From Asanoa hainanensis (GTDB taxonomy: Bacteria > Actinomycetota > Actinomycetes > Mycobacteriales > Micromonosporaceae), in the NCBI RefSeq assembly GCF_900188485.1, contig NZ_FZPH01000020.1:62001-126000 (forward strand): a stretch of DNA of 64,000 nucleotides, in the 5' to 3' direction. Of the stretch, positions 1 through 8,160 are shown piece after piece; the first letter of the stretch is position 1, and each line of letters opens with the position of its first letter. Both the position numbers and the translations under genes were made by a program. Below the pieces are notes generated by a model that was not told where the DNA came from, made no database searches, and was given only the letters and a program-made list of their open reading frames with translations.

Positions 1-412
1 TCCGGTCGAGGCGGGCGGGCGCTACGCGTACCCGGTCGAGAACGATGTCGTGTTGCGCGACCTGGCGCCGCTGCTCGGCGCGGCCGGGGTCGACCTGGTC
101 CTCAACGGGCACAACCACCTGTGGAACCGGTTCCGCGACGCGGCCGGCGTCAACTGGCTGGAGAGCTCGAACGTCGGCAACTCCTACGGCGCGTTCCCGG
201 AGCGCGGCGACCCGGGCGGCCTGGCGCCGGTACTGCCGACGGTCGCGCCGCTGACCGACCCGGCCGGCACGCCGCTGCCCTACGTGGCGGACGACGACGT
301 GACCGTGTTCTCGGTGCTCGACTCGGCCGCGGGCGCCGTCCACTCGTACCGGTTCGACACCCGCGACCCGGACGGGCCGGTCGTGCTCTTCGACGAGCTA
401 CCGCTCGATTGA
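1..412 (+). CDS. Metallophosphoesterase, C-terminal part (5' end outside window)
   Basis: The reading frame is open from the first bases of the window and stops with TGA at 410-412, so only about the last 136 residues are seen. They contain the NGHNHLWNR segment near residue 37 of the visible part. This is the C-terminal GHxH metal-binding motif of calcineurin-like phosphoesterases, which use two metal ions to hydrolyse phosphomonoesters or phosphodiesters. The following NVGNSYG stretch and a short beta-rich tail fit the secreted purple-acid-phosphatase-like branch. Substrate and signal peptide cannot be judged because the N-terminus is missing. The last 15 bases overlap tail to tail with the gene on the opposite strand. 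Confidence 0.8.
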   Translation, partial: PVEAGGRYAYPVENDVVLRDLAPLLGAAGVDLVLNGHNHLWNRFRDAAGVNWLESSNVGNSYGAFPERGDPGGLAPVLPTVAPLTDPAGTPLPYVADDDVTVFSVLDSAAGAVHSYRFDTRDPDGPVVLFDELPLD

Positions 413-682
413 CCGCTTCTCGGCGTCCTTGGTCGCCAGGCGGGTGAACACCCAGACGAACAGGATGGCCAGGCCGATCTGGATGCCGTGCCGGATCCAG
501 TCGATGCCGCGGGTCTCACCGACGCCCAGGAAGTCGGCGATCACGCCGCCGACGAGGGCGGCGATGAAGCCGATGCTGATCGTGGCGACCATGGAGATGT
601 TCTGGCGGCCGGGCAGGATCAGCCGGGCGAGTACCCCGATGATCACGCCGCCGATGAGTGCCCACAGGACTGTGGCGATCAT
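398..682 (-). CDS. GlsB/YeaQ/YmgE family stress-response membrane protein
   Basis: This 94-residue protein has three hydrophobic segments (about residues 3-20, 30-52 and 66-84) with many small residues. The GGVIIGVLARLILPG and GFIAALVGGVIADFLG pieces are typical of the GlsB/YeaQ/YmgE (transglycosylase-associated) family of small inner-membrane proteins. The family is linked to general stress and has no known catalytic activity. The ATG overlaps the stop of the upstream YidB-like gene by four bases (ATGA), so the two are almost certainly co-transcribed and translationally coupled. Length is normal for the family. Confidence 0.88.
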   Translation of the reverse strand: MIATVLWALIGGVIIGVLARLILPGRQNISMVATISIGFIAALVGGVIADFLGVGETRGIDWIRHGIQIGLAILFVWVFTRLATKDAEKRSIER

Positions 683-1083
683 GCGTGGTCCTCCCTCGGT
701 TCGGGTTCGCCCAGGAGAACCGTCGTGAACGCGTCCTGGAGCGTGGTGGCGTCGGGCAGTGCGCCGCCGGGGCTGGCCCGGTCGACGAGTCGGGGCAGCA
801 GGTCGGCCAGCGTGTCGGCGGCCTGGTCGGGCGTCATCCCGGCGGAGTCGGCCGCCGCGTCGAGGTTGGCCGCGCCGAGCGCGTCGCGGATCTGGGCGCC
901 GCTGACCTCGCGGCCGGGAGAGGTGTGGATCCAGGACTGCACCTGCTGCTGGAGTCCACCCTGTTGGAGCTGGTCGAGCAGCCGGTTGAGATCGACGCCG
1001 TCGCCCGCCCGGTTCAGCACGCTGAGCAGGAGCCGGCGGACGCGTTCGTTCTGCGCCAGTTTCGTAATCTCGTCCAGATCCAT
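679..1083 (-). CDS. YidB family (DUF937-like) protein
   Basis: This is a 134-residue soluble, mostly helical protein from an ATG at 1083. The frame is open 41 codons further upstream, but that part is arginine-rich and unlike the family, so I use the MDLDEITKLAQ start. Features are a short N-terminal helix followed by a Gln-rich linker (LLDQLQQGGLQQQVQSW), a GREVSGAQIRDALG segment and a second helical repeat containing MTPDQAADTLADLLP, which match YidB/DUF937 proteins. Function is unknown in the family. It ends in an ATGA overlap with the GlsB-like gene, suggesting a two-gene envelope or stress operon. Confidence 0.8.
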   Translation of the reverse strand: MDLDEITKLAQNERVRRLLLSVLNRAGDGVDLNRLLDQLQQGGLQQQVQSWIHTSPGREVSGAQIRDALGAANLDAAADSAGMTPDQAADTLADLLPRLVDRASPGGALPDATTLQDAFTTVLLGEPEPREDHA

Positions 1084-1232
1084 CCCCGCTCCATATCTGG
1101 CATTTGCCCCTTTTCCTTGGAGGTTATGCCGCGTGTCGCGGCAGAGGTGACGGGTTTCACGCAACCCAACCCGCAACCAGGAGGGTCTTCGGCGCGTCTG
1201 GTCCAATACACGCCAAACATCCCGGGGGTCCC

Positions 1233-3680
1233 ATGCACGTCCACGAGAACAGCCGGTTTCGCAACATCGCCACCCTGGCCCTGGTCGGTGTGTTATCCGG
1301 TGTGATCGTGGCCGCCGCGGCCTTCCCCCTAGCCGCCGCCTCCGGGCTGATCGCCAAGGCCGGAGCGATCTCGTTCGACGAGCTTCCGGCGAGCTTCACC
1401 GTCAAGCAGGCGCCGCAGGCCACGCAGGTGCTGGCCCGCGACGGCAAGACCCCGCTGGCCACGTTCTTCGACGAGAACCGCAAGGACGTGCCGCTCACGG
1501 CGATCGCGCCGACCGTGGCCCAGGCCCTGGTGGCCGCCGAGGACCAGGCTTTCTACCGGCACAACGGGGTCGACGTGCGGGGCCTGGCCCGGGCCGTCGT
1601 GGTCAACAAGGCGACCGGCGCGCAGCAGGGCGGCTCGACGCTGACCATGCAGCTCGTCCGGATGCTGGCGACGTACTCGGCGACCGACCCCCAGCAGGTC
1701 GTCGAGGCGACCGAGAAGAGCACCAGCCGCAAGATCAAGGAGAGCCGGCAGGCCCTCGCGCTCGACAAGGAGCTCGGCAAGAAGGGCGTCATCGAGCGCT
1801 ACCTCAACCTGGCGCCGTACGGGCACAGCACCTACGGCATCTACGCCGCCTCCATGTACTACTTCGGCAAGACGCCCGACAAGCTCACGCTGTCGGAGTC
1901 GGCCCTGCTGGCCGGCGTGATCCGGGCGCCCAGCGTCTACGACCCGATGGACGAGGGCCAGCGGCCGCAGACCCTGGAGCGGCGTGACTGGGTGCTCGAC
2001 CAGATGGTCAAGACCGGCGCGATCACCACGGCGCAGGCCACCGAGGCCAAGGCCGTGGAGCTCAAGTTCGTCGGCAAGACACCCAGCAACGGCTGCACGG
2101 CGACCAAGCCCAACAACTACGGCTTCTTCTGCGACTACTTCCAGCGCTGGTGGCTCCAGCAGGAGGCGTTCGGCAGCACCACGTACGACCGCGAGCGGCG
2201 CCTGCGCGGCGGCGGCTACCGGGTGATCACCTCGCTCGACCCGCCCGTGCAGAACGCCGCCTTCAAGAACGTCACCGACCAGCTCAGCGTCAACCACAAG
2301 GAAGCGCTGATGGTGGCCGCCGTGGAGCCGGGGACGGGCAAGGTGCGGGCCCTCGCGACCAACCGGACCTTCGGCATCGACGGCGGGGCCAAGCCCAAGA
2401 ACAAGCCGCACAGCAACCCGGCCGAGGCCGAGCGCGGTGTACGCGGCACGTACCCGATCACCACGAACCCGCTGATCACCGGCGGTGGCGGCGTCCAGGG
2501 CTACCAGGCCGGCTCGACCTTCAAGATCTTCGCGGCGGTGGCGGCGCTGCAGAAGGGCATGCCGCTGGCCACCGAGATGAACGCGCCGCAGGTCTACCGG
2601 TCCGGCTACTACGCGCCGCAGGGCGAGCCCGGCAGCTGCAGCGACATCCCGCGGTACTGCCCGACCAACGACAACTCCAGCATGGCCGGCCAGCACGACA
2701 TGTGGAGCGCGTTCGGCGCCTCGGTCAACACGTACTTCGTGCCGCTCGAGGAGCAGGCTGGGGCGTACAACACGATCCAGGCCGCCAAGGCCCTCGGCAT
2801 CCGGTTCCTGGCGCCGTCGGAGGCCGAGCACGCGGCCAACAAGGAGCAGGCGGACACCTGGGGCTCGTTCGTCCTGGGCGTCTCGGCGACGACGCCGCTG
2901 GACCTGGCCAACGCGTACGCGACGCTGGCGGCCGACGGCTCGCACTGCGACCCGACCCCGGTCGAGCAGATCTTCGACTTCGAAGGCGCCAAGATCGATG
3001 CGGGGGCGCCGCACTGCAACAAGGCGGTCACCACCGAGGTGGCCCGGGGCGCGATCGACATGGCCCGGTGCCCGGTCGGCGACCAGTCCGCGTTCGACCA
3101 GTGCCGCGGCGCGACGGCCCGCACCGTGCGCGACGAGGTCGGCCACCCGGTGGCCGGCAAGACCGGCACGACCGACAGCAACCGCACGGCGTCGCTGGTG
3201 GTCACCACGACGACGCTGGCGGTGGCGGGCATCATGGCGGACCCGGACTGGCCGGAAACGCCGGAGAACATGGACCACAACAAGATCAACCCGGCGGTGT
3301 ACGAGACCCTGGCCGACGCGATGAAGGGCAAACCCAAGGTCGACTTCCCGGCGCCGGCCCGCAGCACGGCCTACGGCGACCAGAAGACGATCCCGAACGT
3401 GTCCTGCCGCTCGGTCGACGACGCCCGGAACACGCTCGAAGAGGCCGGCTTCAACGTCAAGGTCGACGACATCCCGGTCTCGTCGAACTGCCCCCAGGGC
3501 TCGGTCGCCTACAGCGAGCCGAACCGCCGCAGCGTCGCGGGCGCGACGATCACCCTGAAGATCAGCGGCGGCCGACCGCCGGCCAACGAGCCGACGAACG
3601 GTCCGGGCAACCAGGACGACGGTGATCAGCCGAACAACGACATCGGCCCGGACAACGTCATAGACCGGATCTTCAACTAG
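1233..3680 (+). CDS. Class A penicillin-binding protein (transglycosylase/transpeptidase) with one PASTA domain
   Basis: This bifunctional peptidoglycan synthase of 815 residues polymerises lipid II and cross-links stem peptides outside the membrane. A single N-terminal membrane anchor (about residues 10-33) is followed by a GT51 domain, where AAEDQAFYRHNGVD carries the catalytic Glu near residue 103 and QGGSTLTMQLVR follows. The transpeptidase domain has SxxK as GSTFK (about residue 427), SVN (497) and KTGT (643). A PASTA domain (about 720-780) and an Asn/Pro-rich tail close the protein. I chose the ATG at 1233 because the anchor follows directly and GGGGG lies just upstream. The frame is open further 5', and a stronger AGGAGG at 1180 has no start codon at the right distance. 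The gene stands alone. Confidence 0.93.
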   Translation: MHVHENSRFRNIATLALVGVLSGVIVAAAAFPLAAASGLIAKAGAISFDELPASFTVKQAPQATQVLARDGKTPLATFFDENRKDVPLTAIAPTVAQALVAAEDQAFYRHNGVDVRGLARAVVVNKATGAQQGGSTLTMQLVRMLATYSATDPQQVVEATEKSTSRKIKESRQALALDKELGKKGVIERYLNLAPYGHSTYGIYAASMYYFGKTPDKLTLSESALLAGVIRAPSVYDPMDEGQRPQTLERRDWVLDQMVKTGAITTAQATEAKAVELKFVGKTPSNGCTATKPNNYGFFCDYFQRWWLQQEAFGSTTYDRERRLRGGGYRVITSLDPPVQNAAFKNVTDQLSVNHKEALMVAAVEPGTGKVRALATNRTFGIDGGAKPKNKPHSNPAEAERGVRGTYPITTNPLITGGGGVQGYQAGSTFKIFAAVAALQKGMPLATEMNAPQVYRSGYYAPQGEPGSCSDIPRYCPTNDNSSMAGQHDMWSAFGASVNTYFVPLEEQAGAYNTIQAAKALGIRFLAPSEAEHAANKEQADTWGSFVLGVSATTPLDLANAYATLAADGSHCDPTPVEQIFDFEGAKIDAGAPHCNKAVTTEVARGAIDMARCPVGDQSAFDQCRGATARTVRDEVGHPVAGKTGTTDSNRTASLVVTTTTLAVAGIMADPDWPETPENMDHNKINPAVYETLADAMKGKPKVDFPAPARSTAYGDQKTIPNVSCRSVDDARNTLEEAGFNVKVDDIPVSSNCPQGSVAYSEPNRRSVAGATITLKISGGRPPANEPTNGPGNQDDGDQPNNDIGPDNVIDRIFN

Positions 3681-3931
3681 CGCTTGCTCATCGGACATCG
3701 CGGTCCGCGCCGGGCCGCCCCGGCCACGCTGGGGCCGCGGCGGTCCGCGCCAGGGCCGTCACGCCCTGGGCCCGGCCGGCTCCGGGTCGGTGACGGCCCG
3801 GGGGCTGGGCCGCGTACCGGGTCGGCGCGCTCGCGGCCGGACGCCGCGTCGCGGACACCGGGGGTGGCTGCGCCGGGCGTCCGGTGCGCACGGACCGCGG
3901 CTCGGCTCGACGATGATCGACTGGGCGCGTC

Positions 3932-4864
3932 CTAGCCGCACGTGAAGGCGTAGGCCGCGGCGCCCGGTGCGTCGAACCTGATCTCCAGGATTCGTTCGGT
4001 GACCGTGTCCGGCTGGCGCACGAGCTGGTAGAGGCGGCCCTCGCGGAGCACGCCCGCGCCGTCGGCGTCGACGTCGACCCCGTGCGCGTCGCCGGGGGCG
4101 GCGCCGTCCAGGAAGACCTGGAACGGGATCGGTCGGCCGGTCGCGTTGGACAGCACGAGGTGCGCGTCGCGCGCCTGGAAGTGGAACACGATCCCACCCT
4201 CGGCTCCGGTCAGCTCGACCTTCTCCCGGCCGAGGAGCCACTCGCCGTCCAGCGCCCACTGGTTGAACGGCACGAAGCCCGGGAAGCGGTACACGCGGCG
4301 CTCGTCCCGGGCCGCGCCGTCCGACGCGAAACCGCCGCCGCGCGCGTACCCGAGATAGCTCTCGGGTGTTCGCAAGGTGTCCCAGTCGGCCTCGGCCTCC
4401 ACGCCGCGCCCGACGACCGCGCCGGCCACCGGCTCGCGCTCCACGCCGAGCAGGCGCTGGACCAGCCGCTCCGACTCGACATAGCGCCCCTCGCCGAAGT
4501 GGGCGTCGCGGACCACCCCCTCGCGGTCGACGAAGTAGAGCGCCGGCCAGAAGTGGTTGTCGTACGCCGTCCAGACCGCGTAGTCGTTGTCCAGCACGAC
4601 CGGGTACGTGATCTCCCGCGCGGCGGTCGCCTGCCGCACCAGGTCGACGTCGTGCTCGAAGGAGAACTCCGGCGTGTGCACGCCGACGACGACCAGCCCG
4701 TCGGCCTCGTACGCCTGCGCCCAGGCCCGGATGTATGGCTCGGTGCGCAGCCAGTTGATGCAGGTCAGCGTCCAGAAGTCGACGAGGACGACGCGCCCGC
4801 GCAGGTCGTCGGGGTCAAGCGGCCCAGAGTTGACCCACTCGGTCGCCCCGGCGAAGGTGGGCAT
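3932..4864 (-). CDS. Redoxin (thioredoxin-like) protein related to the DipZ C-terminal part
   Basis: This 310-residue protein has an N-terminal AhpC/TSA-Redoxin fold (VVLVDFWTLTCINWLRTEPY, about 26-45, then VVGVHTPEFSFEHDVD and an NHFWPALYFVD cis-Pro region). A C-terminal beta-rich half of about 130 residues ends in AYAFTCG, as in the periplasmic part of DipZ/CcdA fusions, but there are no membrane segments. The active-site motif is C35-I-N-W38, so the resolving cysteine is Trp. The same CINW form occurs in related redoxins, which suggests a one-cysteine peroxidase or reductase-like mechanism rather than decay. The ATG at 4864 is chosen because GAGGG lies ten bases upstream; a GTG three codons earlier is possible. 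Confidence 0.82.
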   Translation of the reverse strand: MPTFAGATEWVNSGPLDPDDLRGRVVLVDFWTLTCINWLRTEPYIRAWAQAYEADGLVVVGVHTPEFSFEHDVDLVRQATAAREITYPVVLDNDYAVWTAYDNHFWPALYFVDREGVVRDAHFGEGRYVESERLVQRLLGVEREPVAGAVVGRGVEAEADWDTLRTPESYLGYARGGGFASDGAARDERRVYRFPGFVPFNQWALDGEWLLGREKVELTGAEGGIVFHFQARDAHLVLSNATGRPIPFQVFLDGAAPGDAHGVDVDADGAGVLREGRLYQLVRQPDTVTERILEIRFDAPGAAAYAFTCG

Positions 4865-4914
4865 CGCGGTCACGCCCTCACGGTAGAACGCCGCGTGGGC
4901 CGCCGAATGCGAAA

Positions 4915-4945
4915 CACCGCCCCCGGCGCTGGGCCGGGGGCGGTG
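4915..4945 (-). terminator. Strong 13-bp hairpin, probable terminator of the DUF6158 operon
   Basis: CACCGCCCCCGGC at 4915-4927 pairs perfectly with 4933-4945 around a five-base loop. Read on the minus strand it is followed by TTTCGC. It lies 160 nt after the small acidic-protein gene and about 50 nt before the redoxin start. It could therefore end the upstream transcript or act in the redoxin leader. Confidence 0.55.
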
Positions 4946-5104
4946 CTCGTGGCGTCGGTGTGCAGGTCGCCTCTCGGCGAGTGGCACGACGCGGCTCCAG
5001 CCGGACGGTATTCCGCGAAGGCAATGGGTGAGGCCCGGGGACACTGGACACACCGACAGTCAGCTCAACGGTGGCTCCCACGGGATCATTCCCCGTCCGC
5101 CGAA

Positions 5105-5299
5105 TCAGTTTCCGGAGTGGTCGCGCTCCTCCAGACCGGCCCAGCCACGCGGGCTCTCGGACTCCCGGCTGTCGCGACCGTCGATGATCGACTTGTCGAC
5201 CGCGGTGTCCTCGTGCTCGACGGCGAAGTCGTCGTCCGCGCCGCTGTCGGCCGGGTCCGTGTCGCCGGGCGCACGACCGAGCGGCTCACGCGTTCCCAC
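5105..5299 (-). CDS. Small acidic hydrophilic protein, unknown function
   Basis: A 64-residue protein rich in Asp, Glu and Ser, with no hydrophobic segment and probably disordered. The C-terminal SRESESPRGWAGLEER piece looks like a conserved tail found in actinomycete hypothetical proteins. The start is GTG at 5299 with GGAG seven bases upstream, and it begins three bases after the stop of the DUF6158-like gene, so coupling is likely. I cannot assign a function. Its clean ribosome binding site and tight spacing are the main reasons to call it real. Confidence 0.6.
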   Translation of the reverse strand: MGTREPLGRAPGDTDPADSGADDDFAVEHEDTAVDKSIIDGRDSRESESPRGWAGLEERDHSGN

Positions 5300-5302
5300 G
5301 CG

Positions 5303-5539
5303 TCACTCCAGCCCCGCGCCGTCCCGCAGCCGGTGCGGGTCGACCTCGCGGCCCGGGTGGCGGACCAGGTACTCGGTCTCGAGCTCGGCCGTCCGCCGCA
5401 GGTGGTTGGCCAACGCCGGGTCGGAACCGTGCCGGAGCGTGTCGAGCCGCGTGCGGTGCAGGCTGTGCAGCTCGCGGATCAGGTCGTCGTCCGACAGTTC
5501 ACTCGGGTCGACACCCACATCCTCAACAGATTCGGTCAT
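5303..5539 (-). CDS. DUF6158-like small protein
   Basis: This 78-residue soluble helical protein has the segments DPSELSDDDLIRELHSLHRT, DTLRHGSDPALANHLRRT and EYLVRHPGREVD, a pattern I associate with the actinobacterial DUF6158 family. Function is unknown. The frame stays open upstream to 6274, but the family N-terminus and the usual length place the start at the ATG at 5539. It precedes the acidic 64-residue gene by three bases, and the pair appears to be an operon ending at the hairpin at 4915-4945. Confidence 0.72.
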   Translation of the reverse strand: MTESVEDVGVDPSELSDDDLIRELHSLHRTRLDTLRHGSDPALANHLRRTAELETEYLVRHPGREVDPHRLRDGAGLE

Positions 5540-5638
5540 GGTTCGATACTGCCCATTTCCGGCGCGAGGTAACCAAGATTCGCTCCCACTACGACGCGCT
5601 GTCGGAGGTCCCAGCGGGCGCCGGTACCCTCGTTGGAC

Positions 5639-6148
5639 ATGAGGCGTCTGGTCACCCCACCGATGCTCGCGAAGCATGTGCTGGCGATCGTGCTGATCGG
5701 CGGCTTCCTCGCGCTGGGCTGGTGGCAGGTCTCCCGGGCGTCCGCGGGCAACACCCTGAGCTGGGCGTACGCGTTCGAGTGGCCGGTGTTCGCGGGCTTC
5801 GTCGGTTTCCTCTGGTACCGGGAGATCCGCGAGGCGCTCGGCTTCCCGGCCGTCCGGCGGGCCGCGAACGGCCCCGAGGCCTCCGCGGGCACCGAGGCTT
5901 CGTCGGCTTCGGCGACTTCCGAGCCGGTGCCTACCCCCGTGCTGCCGCCGGTGCTCGGCACCCGGGCGCCCAAGATCGGTTCTGGCTTCCGCCGGCCGGT
6001 GCTGGTGCCGCGCCAGCCGGTCGCCGCGCCGGCGCCCGCCGGGCCCGACCCGGAGCTGGACGAGTACAACGACTACCTCGCGTGGCTCAACGCCAACCCG
6101 GGCGCCAAGGCGTCCGCCTATCCGGGCCGCCGCCGCGGTCCTGGTTGA
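5639..6148 (+). CDS. Small membrane protein with Pro/Ala-rich tail, SURF1-like N-terminus
   Basis: 169 residues. The first part has two membrane segments (about 11-30 and 44-62) separated by WWQVSRASAGNTLSWAYAFEW, which resembles the N-terminal anchor of SURF1-like cytochrome oxidase assembly proteins, but the SURF1 core is absent. A Pro/Ala-rich linker (about 75-135) and an ELDEYNDYLAWLNANPG motif follow. That motif recurs in actinobacterial membrane proteins often annotated as transcriptional regulator without good reason. ATG at 5639 is preferred to the in-frame TTG six bases earlier. The gene lies 22 bases upstream of the DUF3817 gene, so the two probably form an operon. Confidence 0.75.
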   Translation: MRRLVTPPMLAKHVLAIVLIGGFLALGWWQVSRASAGNTLSWAYAFEWPVFAGFVGFLWYREIREALGFPAVRRAANGPEASAGTEASSASATSEPVPTPVLPPVLGTRAPKIGSGFRRPVLVPRQPVAAPAPAGPDPELDEYNDYLAWLNANPGAKASAYPGRRRGPG

Positions 6149-6170
6149 CCAGGAAGGATCCCCCCGCATC

Positions 6171-6500
6171 ATGCGCGCAGCCCTCACCCGGTACCGGATC
6201 ATCGCGTACGTCGTCGGCGTCGTGCTCGTCGTCCTCATGGCGATCGGCATGCCGCTGAAGTACCTCGGCGACAACTCGACGGTGGTCGAGACCGTCGGCC
6301 CGGCGCACGGCTTCCTCTACATGATCTACCTGATCGCCGTGTTCGACCTCGGCCGCCGCGCGCAGTGGCCGATCGGCCGCATGCTGCTGGTGATGTTGGC
6401 GGGCACGATCCCGTTCGTGTCGTTCTATGCCGAGCGCAAGGTCGCGCACTGGTTCCGCACCACGACCGAGCCCGCGGAGCCGGTGGCCGTCACCTCTTGA
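6171..6500 (+). CDS. DUF3817 family integral membrane protein
   Basis: 109 residues with three to four membrane helices. The VETVGPAHGFLYMIYLIAVF segment, with its HG in the helix, and the C-terminal AGTIPFVSFYAERKV motif are hallmarks of DUF3817. The family is widespread in actinobacteria next to small membrane proteins; its function is unknown. AGGAAGG lies upstream of the ATG. The 3' end overlaps the convergent DUF397 gene by 11 bases. Confidence 0.87.
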   Translation: MRAALTRYRIIAYVVGVVLVVLMAIGMPLKYLGDNSTVVETVGPAHGFLYMIYLIAVFDLGRRAQWPIGRMLLVMLAGTIPFVSFYAERKVAHWFRTTTEPAEPVAVTS

Positions 6501-6657
6501 GCGCCGCGCACAGCGCGCGCCACGCTTCCGGGGGAAAACGCAACACCGGTCCACCGAGGTTCCCCCGAACGAGCACGACGTCGGCCGTAACCGCCACGTC
6601 GACACATTGGTTTGATTCGCAGTGACTGCTGCGACGCCAGACAAGAGTCACGCCCAT
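6490..6657 (-). CDS. DUF397 domain protein (copy 1)
   Basis: 55 residues covering one complete DUF397 domain: W-RRSSHCESNQCVDVAV at the N-terminus, VLVRGNLGGPVLRFPPEAW, then the final helix. DUF397 proteins are small partners or targets of XRE/DUF5753 regulators in actinomycete developmental loci (whiJ- and abaA-like). The ATG at 6657 matches the domain start; a GTG at 6678 would add seven residues. It ends inside the DUF3817 gene. Another DUF397 gene and two XRE/DUF5753 genes follow on the opposite strand. Confidence 0.8.
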   Translation of the reverse strand: MGVTLVWRRSSHCESNQCVDVAVTADVVLVRGNLGGPVLRFPPEAWRALCAALKR

Positions 6658-6910
6658 CAATACAATCTCGCACAGCACCGTGACGCTTGCGAAGAGTGAC
6701 CGCCGCGATGAGCGCGCTCACTCACGGTGATTCCATTTTCATCTCGCGTGATCTTCATTCCAATGGGATAAAAATCGCAGCATCTGAGCGCTCCGGCTTC
6801 CAATGTGGACGCTCGACCGCTAAGTTCCTATCCTGGCGCGGCCCTCTGTGGCAATCCCGCATGCCGCGCTTTTTTGTGCCCCAGAGAAGCCCGAGCCTGC
6901 GGAGATTTTG

Positions 6911-7111
6911 ATGTCCGGAAGCAACACTGCCATGCCCGTTTTCCGTCGCAGCTCACGCTGCGAAGCGACCAACTGCGTCGAGGTCGCTACCGTCAGTGAG
7001 GGCGCGATCTTGCGCAACTCCACCACGCCCGACACGCGACTGGCCTTCGACGCCGCCTCGTGGCGTGGCTTCATCGCCGGTGTGGCGGCCGGCGAGTTCG
7101 ACCTGCGCTGA
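6911..7111 (+). CDS. DUF397 domain protein (copy 2)
   Basis: 66 residues with the DUF397 pattern FRRSSRCEATNCVEVATV, an RNSTTPDTRLAFDAASWRGF core and a final acidic helix. GGAG lies seven bases before the ATG at 6911, which decides the start. The upstream 230 bases (6679-6910) are clearly less GC-rich than the surroundings and contain no convincing gene. A strong hairpin follows at 7125-7155. Placement directly ahead of an XRE/DUF5753 regulator is the standard arrangement for this pair. Confidence 0.83.
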   Translation: MSGSNTAMPVFRRSSRCEATNCVEVATVSEGAILRNSTTPDTRLAFDAASWRGFIAGVAAGEFDLR

Positions 7112-7124
7112 ATTTTCCTCGAAT

Positions 7125-7155
7125 CGGCACGCCGGCCGTTCGAGCCGGCGTGCCG
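7125..7155 (+). terminator. Hairpin terminator after DUF397 copy 2
   Basis: CGGCACGCCGGC (7125-7136) pairs perfectly with 7144-7155 around a seven-base loop, 13 bases after the stop codon. The T-run is poor, as is common in actinomycetes. Confidence 0.65.
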
Positions 7156-7270
7156 CACATATACAAAGTGGATGGCCCTTCGTCTATCGACGGGTGTAAG
7201 CTTGGCTTAATGCAACCTGGCTAATCGCAATGTGCCAGATGGCCCACATCTCCACACCGGAGGCGGAGGC

Positions 7271-8131
7271 GTGACGACCGTCCAAGGGCCCACTGCCGGC
7301 CGGCGCCGACTGCGCACGGCCCTGCGGGCTGCTCGGGAACAAGCCAAGCTGACTCAGGAACACGTTGCCGAAGCGATGGACTGGTCGCTGAGCAAGCTGA
7401 TTCGCATCGAGACCGGTCGCGTCAGTGTGTCGACCAACGACGTCCGTGCGCTGCTCCACCTCTACCGCATCGACGGCACGGCCGAGGCCGAAGAGCTCAT
7501 CGTGCTCGCGCGGCTTGCCAGGCAGAAGCCCTGGTGGCAAGACGCCCGCTCGGCGATCCCGGCGCACTACGCGCAATACATCGGCCTCGAGGCCGAGGCG
7601 TCCGCCATGAGCTGCTTCCAGTCGAGCGTGATGCCGGGCCTGGCCCAGACGCCCGACTACGCGCGCGCGGTGATCACCCACCGCACCCCGGGCCAGGTCC
7701 GCCCCGAAGAGGTCGACGCCCGCATCGAGGTCCGCATGCGCCGGAAGTCCGAGATCCTCGGCCGCGACGACCCGCCGCAGTTCGACATCATCCTCGACGA
7801 GGCCGTGCTGCGCCGCGTGATCGGCGGCACCCGGGTCCACCGCGAGCAACTCGAACACCTGGTCTCCTTGGCGTCGGCGCCCAACGTCACCATCCAGATA
7901 GTCCCGTTCTCCGCCGGAGCCACCACGTCGGCAGGCTCCTTCGTGATTTTGGGCTTCCCGGACGAAGCCGACGGCGACGTGGTCTATCTGGAAAGCGCGC
8001 TGCTGGAAAACTTCCTGGAGCGCCCGATGGAAACGGCACCCTACCACGAAGAGTTCGCCTGGCTCCGCTCCGGCGCGTTGAGCGAGATCGACTCGATCGC
8101 CTTCATCGAAAAGGTAGCGGGCGACCTCTAG
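7271..8131 (+). CDS. XRE-family regulator with DUF5753 ligand/partner domain
   Basis: 286 residues. The N-terminal helix-turn-helix (about 10-65) reads LRAAREQAKLTQEHVAEAM then WSLSKLIRIETGRVSVS. The DUF5753 domain (about 100-275) has YIGLEAEAS, VMPGLAQTPDYARAVI, RMRRKSEIL, FDIILDEAVLRRVIGG and the IVPFSAG segment. Such proteins act with DUF397 partners in sporulation and antibiotic control in streptomycetes (WhiJ type). The GTG at 7271 directly follows GGAGGCGGAGGC and is preferred to an ATG-like start at 7232. The next gene, 29 bases downstream, is a second member of the family. Confidence 0.9.
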   Translation: MTTVQGPTAGRRRLRTALRAAREQAKLTQEHVAEAMDWSLSKLIRIETGRVSVSTNDVRALLHLYRIDGTAEAEELIVLARLARQKPWWQDARSAIPAHYAQYIGLEAEASAMSCFQSSVMPGLAQTPDYARAVITHRTPGQVRPEEVDARIEVRMRRKSEILGRDDPPQFDIILDEAVLRRVIGGTRVHREQLEHLVSLASAPNVTIQIVPFSAGATTSAGSFVILGFPDEADGDVVYLESALLENFLERPMETAPYHEEFAWLRSGALSEIDSIAFIEKVAGDL

Positions 8132-8160
8132 CTGTTGCGGTGATCCGCGATTCTTGACTG

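Noticed and set aside
1329-3698. Antisense open frame opposite the penicillin-binding protein
   Set aside because: Low-complexity Arg/Val/Gly product with no motif; third-position GC bias fits the plus-strand gene.
3684-3935. Possible small gene between the penicillin-binding protein and the redoxin
   Set aside because: Arg/Pro-rich product with no start signal. The stretch holds only an imperfect GCGGTCCGCGCC repeat (near 3700 and 3740).
6687-6911. Plus-strand 74-codon frame before DUF397 copy 2
   Set aside because: No ribosome binding site or recognisable motif; more likely the AT-richer promoter region.
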